DNA from: Adineta ricciae
Lineage: Eukaryota > Rotifera > Eurotatoria > Adinetida > Adinetidae
Assembly: GCA_905250025.1 (NCBI GenBank)
Contig: CAJNOJ010000017.1
Location: 124,001 to 188,000 of the forward strand
DNA length: 64,000 nt
Direction: 5' to 3'
Part shown: positions 24,342-33,899 of the stretch, one piece after another
Numbering within the stretch: the stretch's first letter is position 1
How the letters are laid out: every line of letters begins with the position of its first letter
Notes under the pieces: generated by a model
Seen by the model: only the letters and a program-made list of their open reading frames with translations
Told to the model about the DNA's origin: nothing
The model's database searches: none
Made by a program: the position numbers and the translations under genes

Positions 24342-25756
24342 TTACTTTACTTTACTGGAAAATGCAGTAGTAAAAAAATCTTCTATCGCACCCATAATCT
24401 TATTTCGTTTCTTCGGTTCTCGGTATTCTCTTGGCTTTTCATTAATCGAATCCAAATATTGTCGAAGATAACTTCGCCAATAGTAACTTTGTCCGAGGAG
24501 TACGAGCGACGACATAAACCCATTTAATAGCGGATACAGAAAAAAATGACGATGTGCCATTCCTTTGAAAACATGTCGGGTGAAGAATTCTCGCCATTCC
24601 GGATACGCTCGCAGATTAAATTGCGGCAAGCGAATACTTTTATTTAAAATACATGATGATAGATTACCACAAACACCAATACCGGTTCCTAATGCGATCG
24701 GTATGAGACTTCCGGTAGCAAATGCACGTATTTCTAAACATGTGGGACACAGTGCTGGATCATCGGACACCATTGGCCGAAGAACTCCCATATAATAAGC
24801 GCTTAAATGTGCAAAAGTAACAGTGAAAAAGGCAGCACCGCTTGCTGGACGTACAGTTGTCGTCAGATTAAGGCAGAGATTACGGCCGATGCGATTGCTG
24901 ATCATTCCAGCTAAAGAATAGAACAAAACGAGAATTTAATTAAACAAAACGTCTTTTCTTTGAGATTGATGATCATGAACATGTCGATTAATTGAATTTT
25001 CTTTTTTATCATTAATTTCATGCATTATTCATTTGCCGTTAGCATGATTTTTCTCTTTTCTCTCTTCTTATCATGATCTTTCTTCTAATCAAATTTTCTT
25101 TTCTTTTATCTACGTATCTACTTACGTAACATTCACATATATATCAATGAACATATTCCGAATTCTGTTGAGTGTCAAATGTAAAATGCAAATGGAATAG
25201 TGAATCGATTTCGGGCTGAAATGTTAATGGGTCAGGAGAAAAAGATGTTGGAGAGAAGTATTTAGCAAACGTTTTGTTATCTACATGCCACTCTAACTCA
25301 AGTGTAACTGTTCGGACTGACTGAACAGCGAAGAAATATGCCAGTAGCGATCATTAGAGAAAATGTATAGTTCACCACACATCAACTCGTTTTCTTTATC
25401 TTCTGTGTGAAAAGTAATGATTTGTTCAGTTGAATCATACATCGAATAGACTGTCTTTTTTGTCGGAGAATAAAATGAAAAGAATTCATACTCGACTAAC
25501 CTACAAAACCGCTGGAAAATGATGTAACTGCATTTCCACCAATAATTGGCCAATTCTCTGCTAATGACATTGATTGAATCGCAGATAAGTTTTTAAAACC
25601 AATCTTGTAGTAATCTTGATGTTGTTGAAATTGATTGAGAAGCTGTTCTTGTTGTTGTATACGATTGGTAGTGCTCGAATCATTTGGGTTTTGATATATG
25701 AATTCATTGATAGACTGATGTGGTCGAATAATCTGAACTCGATTTGGTTCACTCAT
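24342..25756 (-). CDS. TMEM126A: TMEM126 family protein (complex I assembly)
   Basis: Two exons, 25756-25501 and 24910-24342, joined in phase 1, give 274 residues (human TMEM126A has about 195). The N-terminus is long and Gln/Asn-rich. The core follows the family: AENWPIIGGNA...VAGMISNRIGR, a membrane segment near FFTVTFAHLSAYYMGVL, a CPTC motif (PALCPTCLEIRA), a glycine-rich segment, YPEWREFFTRHVFKGM and LYPLLNGFMSSLVLLGQSYYW. Several hydrophobic helices fit the mitochondrial inner membrane, where TMEM126A/B assist complex I assembly. Whether it matches A or B cannot be told. The single intron (589 nt) is long for this genome. The start codon is only 13 nt from the stop of CCDC115 upstream. 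Confidence 0.8.
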
Positions 25757-25769
25757 CTAGAATCAAAGT
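25757..25769 (-). promoter_or_regulatory. 13-nt intergenic spacer ending in a 3' splice site
   Basis: Between the CCDC115 stop and the TMEM126 ATG lies only ACTTTGATTCTAG (minus strand). The spacer ends in TTCTAG directly against the ATG. It is too short for a promoter, so the downstream gene is probably released from a shared transcript by trans-splicing. Confidence 0.6.
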
Positions 25770-26243
25770 TCAATTTACAGTTTTTATTTGTTCGGAATTT
25801 TCTTTCGATAAAAATGATTGTTTTTCTTTTAATAACTGTTCAATCTGTGATTTTAATTGTAAAACATTGTCTTGTCGTTTACATGATTCTAAAACTAAGT
25901 CGATTGTCTTTTGAAAAGCTTTTTGACCCTGTTTCAATACATTTGGACTGAGAAGACCAAACCATTTCAAAGCATCATCACCATGTTCTTTATCGATTTC
26001 TTTCTCGACTTGAAATGGCGATACTGACGATATAGAAATTTTCGTTGCAGCGATCATTGGATCTCTTTCGGAATATTGCAAACGCGAGAGGTTATTTACA
26101 CCCATGATAATACGTGCACGCGACAGATTAAAGTATCCTTGTTTGACAGTGTCATCAAGCAGTTGTTTACAGGCGAGTAGATGACCAAATTCTTCTAGAT
26201 AATCCAGAGTTAGTTTATCAATTTGTTCGCAGAGTGCATCCAT
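25770..26243 (-). CDS. CCDC115: CCDC115 / Vma22-like V-ATPase assembly factor
   Basis: A single-exon 157-residue protein. Its N-terminal helix (MDALCEQIDKLTLDYLEEF) and the block GYFNLSRARIIMG match CCDC115 (human: a similar 'W/F..L(A/S)KARYAMG' block). The central DALKWFGLLSPNVLKQGQKAF corresponds to the family's D.LNWFGILVP..L..AQ motif. The C-terminal 40 residues are a coiled coil rich in Lys and Gln. CCDC115 and its yeast counterpart Vma22 work at the ER/ERGIC in assembling the V0 sector of the V-ATPase. The protein is slightly shorter than the human one (180 residues) because the middle linker is short. It is first in the array CCDC115 > TMEM126 > P4H. Confidence 0.85.
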   Translation of the reverse strand: MDALCEQIDKLTLDYLEEFGHLLACKQLLDDTVKQGYFNLSRARIIMGVNNLSRLQYSERDPMIAATKISISSVSPFQVEKEIDKEHGDDALKWFGLLSPNVLKQGQKAFQKTIDLVLESCKRQDNVLQLKSQIEQLLKEKQSFLSKENSEQIKTVN

Positions 26244-27046
26244 CAGAAAAGGAACGAAATCTTAGAGAAATGTGGACGATGATGCACTGCAATTGCTAGA
26301 AAACTCATCTTTCGCCATTCGTCCACGTTGTATGTAGGTCCTCTAAATAGAAGACAAATTTATGCGAGGGCGTTGGTTATTGTGAAGAACGACATGACAT
26401 TTTTGAATAAAATTCTAACTCGCGAAAAGGAAAAACAATCATACTGGACTTTTGTCATGATTAGGCTCGGATTAAAAGCTTCATTAGATGTTTGCTGTGT
26501 TCCATCCATCTAACTCTTCAAATATGTCACAAGTCTTTTCTAATTACAAGATTAATTGTAGTGTATAAGTATGAGATTGTCAAGTATGATTATAGATGCT
26601 TATAATTCTTAGTCAATTATATCAAACGTCATTTGCACAGACTCCATGTCATTGAAAAGAATGAGTGTAGAAGAAGAGAAACTGATGAGAATTGGATTTA
26701 CGTTCGCAGAAACCAATTCGTTAACAAAGGACATCTATTGAGAACGGTCATATATTCATGATCTTCTTAGGTGAACTATGGAATATGGATTTGTCATCTA
26801 GTCCTTTTTTTAGTGCTCTCGATACTTCACTGAAAATGACAGCTCTTGAAAGATAATCAGACTGCGTTCATTTATGCGCATATGATAAGAAAATATGAAT
26901 AAAGATTGTTTTGCATATCTCACAAATAAGAATATATGCTTGTTTTTACATTCCAATTGATTTTCTCTTTATTTCGTCGTGACGAAAATAGTAGATCATA
27001 CTTATCGAACTTCTAACCGAGTTCTACTTTAGATTAAACTATCCGA
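26244..27046. other. Divergent intergenic region
   Basis: Separates the minus-strand operon-like array from the plus-strand thioesterase pair, so it should contain both promoters. The only sizeable open frame, 61 codons on the plus strand at 26328-26513, has no support. No TATA element is convincing. Confidence 0.45.
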
Positions 27047-28767
27047 ATGACTGAACCGGTAGTCATTTACCCGAGTGGAAATCATACAGCCACTGTAAGA
27101 CGTAATATTGTCGTAAGAAAATTAATTCTCTTTCTAGTTCATCTTTCTACATGGATTAGATGACATCGGGTAACTTTAACAACGGTTGCCTTACGGTTTC
27201 GATTGTTCTTTTCATTACAGTAAAACATGGTTTGATGACTTTAATTACTTTAACCTGCCGAAAAGTCTTCCATACATGAAATTTGTATTTCCGACAGCGT
27301 GAGCGACGAATTCTGTTATTCCGATATTTGTATTCATGTCTTCTTTCTCAGACCAATTATGAAAATTTCGAAAAATAACGGTGAAGAAATGACGAGTTGT
27401 AAGTAATCAGATGATTAGAAACCGAATATCAACTATTCATTATCGTAGGGTTTGACGTTCACGGCTTTGATCAAATTGCAAAAGAAGATCAACAAAGTAT
27501 CGAAAGAGCATCGCAGTTTTGTTAGTCCATTTTAGTAATTAATATTTGTGTAATCGTCTAACATTGTATTCTTTGTAGTGAATAGTTTTGTCGAGGCAGA
27601 AACGAAACATGGCATTCCAGTAGAACGCATTGTAAGAAAAATTTGCTTTGAATATGAAAATTTCTATAGAAGCATCTTTCTGCTAGATCATTGGAGGTTT
27701 CTCGATGTAAGAATTCCTAAAGGTGCCATTTGATTCGCATATTCTGATTTAAATTTCAGGGGCGGTGCAGTTGCTCTATATACAGGTATCAAGTTTGTTA
27801 CTCGAGTGTTATCGATGCTTACTAAGGATATGTTGTTTTCGAAGTGTTAACATCGTCTGATGCATTCGGAGGTGTCATCAGTCTTTCGACATGGTTACCT
27901 CTGCGATCAACATTTCCTAAAGTAAATCTGAGGGTATTTTTCAGAGAAATTTTTACACGTTGTTCTATTCTTAGGCACTGATAGCTGGTGAGAAGAAGAA
28001 GACTATACCGATACTTCATTGTCATGGTAAATCACTCGAGAAAGAGAATTTACACTTTTGATTTGAAACTTCAATAGGCAACAAAGACTCGATCATACAT
28101 ATCGATTGGGCTCGATTAAGCGAAGAATGTTTCAAATCCATGGGATTTCAGAAATATACTTTCAAAGAGTATGATGGTATGGATCATACTGATTGTGAAC
28201 AAGTAAGCCATTTCTCATTGAAGACGAAGTGTGTACATAACAAAGTCAAACGTTTACTCTAATGTGAAGAAAATGCCTTTATTTTGACGCGTGTAAGTGT
28301 ACTCGAAAAGCAGATGGGTTAAAGAATATTTCTCCTTTTGAAAGTATCAGAGACCATACGAGCGATTTTCTCGTGAAATGAAGTGTATAATAGATCTATT
28401 CAAGCGTTAGTTGGACAATTCTCTTTTTCCCACGATTAAATCATGAATATGAAGAGAGAAAAGAATAGATAAGTGCTTCATCAAAAATCCGTGCTTAGTT
28501 TAATGTATTGACGATCAAGAAAATGTTCATAGTTGGTAGATTGTTCATTTACATAACGATTGTTTTTAGCGACAGGGAAAGAGAGCGTGACGTAAGAGAA
28601 AGATGATGAGTTTCTTTTCTGAAAAAGATCATTCTCAACGACGGGCAAAGAGATACTTGTATGAATAGTATGTGGGTGAAATTACCTTCAACTAATTAGA
28701 TGCTTTTTTTTCATTCTAGGAAATGAAAGATATAATTGATTTTATTCAACAATACTTCCAGAAATAA
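27047..28767 (+). CDS. Acyl-protein thioesterase (LYPLA-like), copy 1
   Basis: About eleven short exons starting MTEPVVIYPSG at 27047; the preceding in-frame codons contain a stop. The alpha/beta-hydrolase motifs are all present: FIFLHGLDDIG (oxyanion region), WFDDFNY...LPYMKFVFPTA, the nucleophile elbow IIGGFSMGGAVALYT (G-F-S-M-G), ISLSTWLPL, the acid loop PILHCHGNKD and the catalytic histidine in DGMDHTDC. It should remove palmitate or other acyl groups from protein cysteines, or act on lysophospholipids, in the cytosol. HGLDD replaces the usual HGLGD. The last intron (about 28200-28720) is near 515 nt, long for this gene. The last exon reads EMKDIIDFIQQYFQK. It lacks the membrane-targeting N-terminus of copy 2, 101 nt downstream. 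Confidence 0.88.
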
Positions 28768-28868
28768 AACGATTTGATATACTTTGCTAACGAGTATTTC
28801 TTTTCAATGCTTTGCTTGCTATTCATTTAAGATAAGAAACAATTTTTCACACTATTTTCTTTGATTGA

Positions 28869-30246
28869 ATGGGAAATTCATGTTCAACAACATGGCCATT
28901 GAATCATTGTTTGAATGCACCTCGAACATCGTCGCAATCTGAAGATCAGAACAGCATTTTGAAAACTATGTCGGAACCAGTTATTCTTCCTGCCAGTGAC
29001 AAACACACAGCAACTGTAAATAAAGAAATATTTTCATAGATATAAAATGAAAGCTTCTTTCTAGGTCATCTTCTTACATGGCCTGGGTGATTTCGGGTAG
29101 GTCAGAGATGAAGTTTAATAATCTTTTGTATTTGTTTGTATGTGTTTAGAGGAAGTTGGTATGATGCATTTAAAGCGTATCAGATAGTAAAGGCACTTCC
29201 ATATGTAAAATTTATTTTTCCAACAGCGTATGTTGTTAAGATCTGTTTCGGTGATTTCGATCGGATTTATTATTTTTCTTTAACAGTCCAGTTCGAAAAG
29301 TAACATTAAATATGGGTTTGGCAATGACAAGTTGTTAGTACAAAAGAATCGAATATTTTATAGGAAATCTCATTTAATATATCAATAGGGTTTGATATTC
29401 TTGGTCTTGATCAAAACGTCAAAGAAGATGAAGAAGGAATCGAGAAATCATCGATATTTTGTAAGTTGTCATCTTCATAGCTAACTCTTCACTTCATGTT
29501 TTTCTTATTCAGTAAAGGAGCTCATTGAAAGCGAAATTATCAATGGCATCTCACCTGATCGTATAGTAAATATAACTATAGTTTGTTGACGTTCTACAAC
29601 ACTTTCTTTTAGATTATCGGCGGCTTTTCCATGTAAGTTCAATCACTTCATCGAAGTTTTACTTATGTTTTTCATATTCTTGCAAGGGGAGGAGCAATCG
29701 CTCTTCATGCAGGTAGAGTCTCTTCGTTTGGTTGCGTGTTTGATCTTAAATTCTCTCATTATTAGCATTGACATATGCTCATACACTCGGTGGTGTTGTA
29801 GCACTTTCGTCATGGTTACCTTTAGCATCAACATTTCCAGATGTGGGTTTCCTTGATTGAGTTCGAAAGTTGAATTACTTGTTAATTGTTCTAGGCACTT
29901 GTGTCTGGCGGCAAAAAAGTAAATTTACCTATTTTACAATGCCACGGTAATTTGAAAAAAGAGAAAGAATGTCGTTCTATAAATGTAATCTTATTCGTCT
30001 TCCGACGTTAGGAACTGAAGATCCATTAGTGCAATTAAAATGGGCTCGATTAACCGAACAAGCCATCAAAAGCATGGGCTTTAAACAGTATGCATTTCGA
30101 GAATATCATGACATGGACCATTCAACGTGTGATCGAGTATGACGAAACGATCTTGTCGAGATGATGAATTGAGATATTTTATGAAATTATAGGAAATGAA
30201 ATGTGTCAAATCATTCATTGTACAAAATCTGCCGAGAATAGATTGA
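28869..30246 (+). CDS. Acyl-protein thioesterase (LYPLA-like), copy 2
   Basis: Tandem paralogue with the same exon pattern as copy 1. The ATG at 28869 is in frame with the later ATG at 28971 (MSEPVIL) and adds the N-terminus MGNSCSTTW: Gly2 with Ser/Cys is a myristoylation and palmitoylation signal. Motifs are VIFLHGLGDFG, LPYVKFIFPTA, IIGGFSMGGAIALHA, VALSSWLPL, ILQCHGTEDP and DMDHSTC, giving the Ser-Asp-His triad. The last exon is EMKCVKSFIVQNLPRID and the stop is at 30246. It should depalmitoylate proteins at membranes; human LYPLA1/2 are themselves palmitoylated at an N-terminal Cys. Human LYPLA proteins are about 230 residues and this one is slightly longer because of the N-terminal extension. 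Confidence 0.9.
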
Positions 30247-30469
30247 TTTCTACGTTTTCGACAGTCACAAATCACAAACTATTACATAGTATTCTTGTCA
30301 AATTTAGATATATCGATGCATCTATATATTTGCATGTTTTGATCGTTTGTATCTCATTGTTTTTAGTGTTCGACAATGTGACATGACAATAGAAAATATG
30401 TTATCAACAGAGTACAGTCTTTTATATGAAATTTTAAGAAAAATAGACAGAAGATCTGTAACATTCAAC

Positions 30470-30475
30470 TTTATT
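30470..30475 (-). terminator. Poly(A) signal overlapping a stop codon
   Basis: On the minus strand the RNA-repair gene ends GTT-GAA-TAA-AG, so AATAAA overlaps the stop codon. The 3' UTR is probably very short, and the convergent thioesterase gene ends 224 nt away. Confidence 0.5.
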
Positions 30476-33169
30476 CAACATCATCACCATCAAAAATAAG
30501 CCCATTCTTTCTTATCGGTGCTTTGTCCCAATGTTCCGTTATCCCAGCAGTGAAATCAGCTCGTACAATTTTACCACGATTGATCACTTGTCCGTTTTGT
30601 TCTTCTTTGACATAGATACCTTCGACTGGACCATCATAGAACTGAGACGGTTGTTGAACCATTCCTTTGAGAACATTATCTGCCGGTCGTGGTCCTCGAT
30701 ACATAACATAGACAAGTGAGATTTGCGTTCCTTCAAGTAATCGTTCGAGTGTGTCACGATCGGCCCATGTTTTTGTTCGCCGATCGTACAAATCAAACGC
30801 AAGAAATCGGTCAGGTAATCGAGAATAGGGAATCGAATGTCTTGCAACGAGCCATTCGCCGTAGAGAATGTATCGTTCAGGAAATGAATTATCCCGATCA
30901 AGAATATTGTAAAGACCTTCGCGATGTGCTTCAATCCATGTATAGAGTGGACGAAATTGTGCATGTGTATTCGATGTGACATAATGTGATCGATTCTGTA
31001 CGAGTAGTTCTCGATCAGCTGATAACGAAAAGCCCATATTGGCACCGTCGACTTTTTCTGTAATGACAACATATGGCGAATGTGTTGATTGATTGAATGA
31101 AACTAGAAAGTCGTCTTCGGCCGCTGCACCTAAATTCATCAGATGACCCGTGCGTAAAAACTTCAATATACCGACCGGTGTTAGTCTTCTAATGAGTTCA
31201 TTGGCGGCATCGAACGAGCGAATAACACATACAGCTGCAAAACCTTCATCTAGTCGTGGTCTTTCCATTTGTCGCTGCATACTTTGAACTGCTGTTCGTA
31301 CGCGTTGACCAGGCACGAGCGTTGGATGATCAGTACGCTGCTGTGCGCGAGAGATACACAATTGAGGATCATAATCAAAATACACACAGATGGGTTTTCG
31401 TGCCCAATGCGCGATACCTAACCATTCCCTTCGATCTTCTCGATTGGGATTACAACGATCAAGAATCGCTTTCGAATATTTACCAGGTCGACCTAATTCA
31501 CGTTCACACGTATCACGTGATCTGGTTTCATCTTGAGAGACGATTGTCCATTGTTCATCACGTATGACCATCATTTGTGCTACATACGATTTTCCTGATC
31601 CAGGTAGACCACAAAGCATTACTAAATCAATATTTCCATCTAGGAGTCCTTCGATTTCAAGTGGAAGTCCTTCTGGCTCCGCTGGTAATGGTGGCAAAGG
31701 TGATTGGCGTTTCCACACAATACTTACAAATGCATGAACAAATCGTTCTTGCTCTTCGGTTTCGATACTACCTGGTCGTAGTTGTCTCAATTTTTCAATA
31801 GCTTCACCTGCAGACATACGTGGCTGTGTCCATTCTTGAGCAGATGGTGACTGGAAACCGTAAACAGTCAGATAACAAGCAATCATCGTACCAGCTCGAC
31901 CTTTACCGCCGCCGCAATGGATTAGCAAAGGTGCATTTGCTTGATCAGTCACCAGTCGAAAGAATAAATCGACTTGTTCAATGGTTGGTGCGTGATAGTT
32001 TCCAACCGGAAGGTGTGTATGTGATATGGTTTTGTTAAAGAACCATTCTTCAGGCAACGGATCTTCTTCAGTTAGCGTGACTACATGTCGAACACCAATA
32101 TGGGGAGAAGCCAGTGCATCAATATCACGTTCATGACGAGGAGTTGACATGACCGAGAGGAAAAATGGCACAATCCAACGAAAATAACGTGGTAATGAAA
32201 ACATTTCTAAAGTTTGTTTGGAATCATACAGTTTCATCTCCGATAGGGAAAGTTACGATATTTACCTAAATTTTGATTCACACTTCTTGGATCTACAAAT
32301 GGTACTAAAAGATGATCACGTGTATTCTGACTAAATTGTGGCTGTTCATCCGAATATATATTCACGAAATGTTCACGAATGATTTGAGGCCAATGTGTAA
32401 ACAAATGCTGTCTCAATTCATTTGGTATTTGCTCTAATTCATTTTCGCCAAACAAACATCCCCATTCGGTGTACATGGAGGCGCAGTTAAAGATCTTTTT
32501 TGAGCAATATTCACGGAGTTTTTCATTTCCATGTCCTGGCACGAGTTGCATTGTTCGAGCGTAAGCTAACATCGCTAATTTGTGTTGTTCGTTACGTCGT
32601 GCGATATCACCCAAGCGTAGCCAACTCTTTTCCGAATCAGGAAATCGACTACACATTTCTCGTGCGTAGATAAGGACTTGATCATATTGGTCAGACAAGT
32701 TGTATGACAGGACGAGATGATCAATAGTATTTAAATGTTGATTTTCCATTGAAAATGGTTCAAGCAATGAATAAAGACTTTTATCCAACGAATGGTCATC
32801 GTTGTTACTTAAGGTTATATGGAATTGCTTGACGGGAAGTCCATACTTTTTACGAAAGATATTTCCAGCATTCCAAATAATCACAACCCAACATACACCT
32901 CTGGGATCACCTCCAAGACCTAGTGAGAATAAATGTTTTGTATCGATTTTCGATGCACTATCATATAAATCATCTGCTTTATTCGATGGATCACTTGCTA
33001 AGTGCCGTAGTTCATCCTTAGTTATCAGTGTTATATGGTACGGAGCTGATGGAATGGCAGTAATACCAGCAGCATCAGCGATGTTCTTTGCAATTAAATC
33101 AATAGGAGCGCCGAATACACCGATATACCCTCCACCGCGTTTTATAACCATTTCGTTGCTTTCTGCCAT
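30471..33169 (-). CDS. Four-domain RNA repair enzyme: 2H phosphoesterase, phosphatase, polynucleotide kinase, RNA ligase
   Basis: Two exons (33169-32266 and 32206-30471) joined across a 59-nt intron give 879 residues. Residues 1-150 hold two HIT motifs (45-47 and 117-119), the 2H phosphoesterase signature for opening 2',3'-cyclic phosphates. Residues 150-300 look helical and TPR-like. At 398-405 HCGGGKGR is a dual-specificity-type phosphatase loop. A Walker A motif GLPGSGKS (501-508) begins a kinase domain with a DRCNPNREDRREWL block. The ligase has motif I KVDG (Lys 686), III YILYGEWL (747-754), IIIa FLAFDLYD (769-776), IV VEGIYVKEE (829-837) and V RGKIVRADF (845-853), as in T4 Rnl2-like enzymes. 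One chain could therefore heal both ends of broken RNA and seal them. It resembles the 'Swiss Army Knife' RNA repair proteins described by comparative genomics. The combined model rests on intron phase. The start at 33169 follows a CTAG acceptor by 10 nt. Confidence 0.85.
32207..32265 (-). other. 59-nt intron joining the two halves of the RNA-repair gene
   Basis: Starts GTAAAT and ends ACTTTAG, length 59 (2 modulo 3), exactly what is needed to bring the upstream frame (...VNQNL) into the downstream frame (EMFSLPRYF). Read unspliced, the two frames overlap as ATGA and look like separate genes of 311 and 588 codons. Confidence 0.8.
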
Positions 33170-33899
33170 GCTCGTTTTCCTAGCTCTTGAAAAGAAAGTT
33201 ATAATGATATTCAATCTTATCTCGATGTGTTTTTTAAAGGCATACCGAAAAGTGAAGTGAAGAATATATCTGACGACAGAAGAGCAATGCGATTACTATT
33301 GCTTTGATCGATAGTTCTGTCAAGTAAGTTTAGTACTGTTTTATACTCTTGTCTCAAATGAAAAATAATGATTCATATAAAGAAATTTCACAACCTCTAG
33401 TCTACTTCCGTAAGTGAAGAAGACGCCTTCTCCATTTTCATAGGACTTGTGCAATAACATTGCTTTTTATTTACCTATTTCGTAAGTACGATTGGCAGAA
33501 CAAGAAAAATGTATGACTCATAGAGCTGTAAAAGCAAGAAAAAGTTATAGATATCACCAGAGTTCTAGTGGGACAAGACGAGATGAAAATATCATAGCAT
33601 AGAAGAGCCAAATGTTTCCCATCGGAGTCTATGGAGATTTCTATTTTTGTCAAGATACTTCCAAATATTGTCCCATAGCATTGACGAATAGAATTAAATC
33701 CAGAAAATTTTTCAATATACAGTGGTGTGAAAAATTATAGAATCACATGACTGCGCTCATTAGTTTATTTCAGCTCGGCCCTTTTGAGTTCCTCAAAACA
33801 ATTGAGTCGATGTTAGTTTGTACATTCGAACAAGCTTTATTAGAATACATCATCAGTTTTCCAAAAATCAGTTGGTAAGTTGGAAAAAAAACTAGCTTC
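33170..33899. other. Intergenic region with a Tc1/mariner-like end
   Basis: Upstream of the RNA-repair gene and downstream of the next minus-strand gene. It has no supported coding sequence; the 60-codon minus ORF at 33471-33653 is chance. A transposon-like terminus begins at 33720 and is listed separately. Confidence 0.45.
33720..33750 (+). mobile_element. Tc1/mariner-like terminal sequence (solo end)
   Basis: CAGTGGTGTGAAAAATTATA follows a TA dinucleotide at 33718-33719, the pattern of a Tc1/mariner terminus at its TA target. No transposase frame is present and I do not find the matching inverted end (CACCACTG) nearby, so it is a remnant or a decayed MITE. Confidence 0.45.

Noticed and set aside
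25293-25553. 86-codon minus-strand ORF in the TMEM126 intron
   Set aside because: It overlaps exon 1 in another frame and cannot be joined in phase; the exon 1 to 24910 join restores the TMEM126 alignment instead.
30531-32038. Several plus-strand and second minus-frame ORFs of 60-160 codons
   Set aside because: All are shadows of the RNA-repair gene on the minus strand, which has continuous domain matches.
32234-33214. 2H phosphoesterase as a separate gene with translational coupling (ATGA)
   Set aside because: A standard-size intron of the right phase explains the overlap better, and nuclear genes in animals rarely use ATGA coupling.
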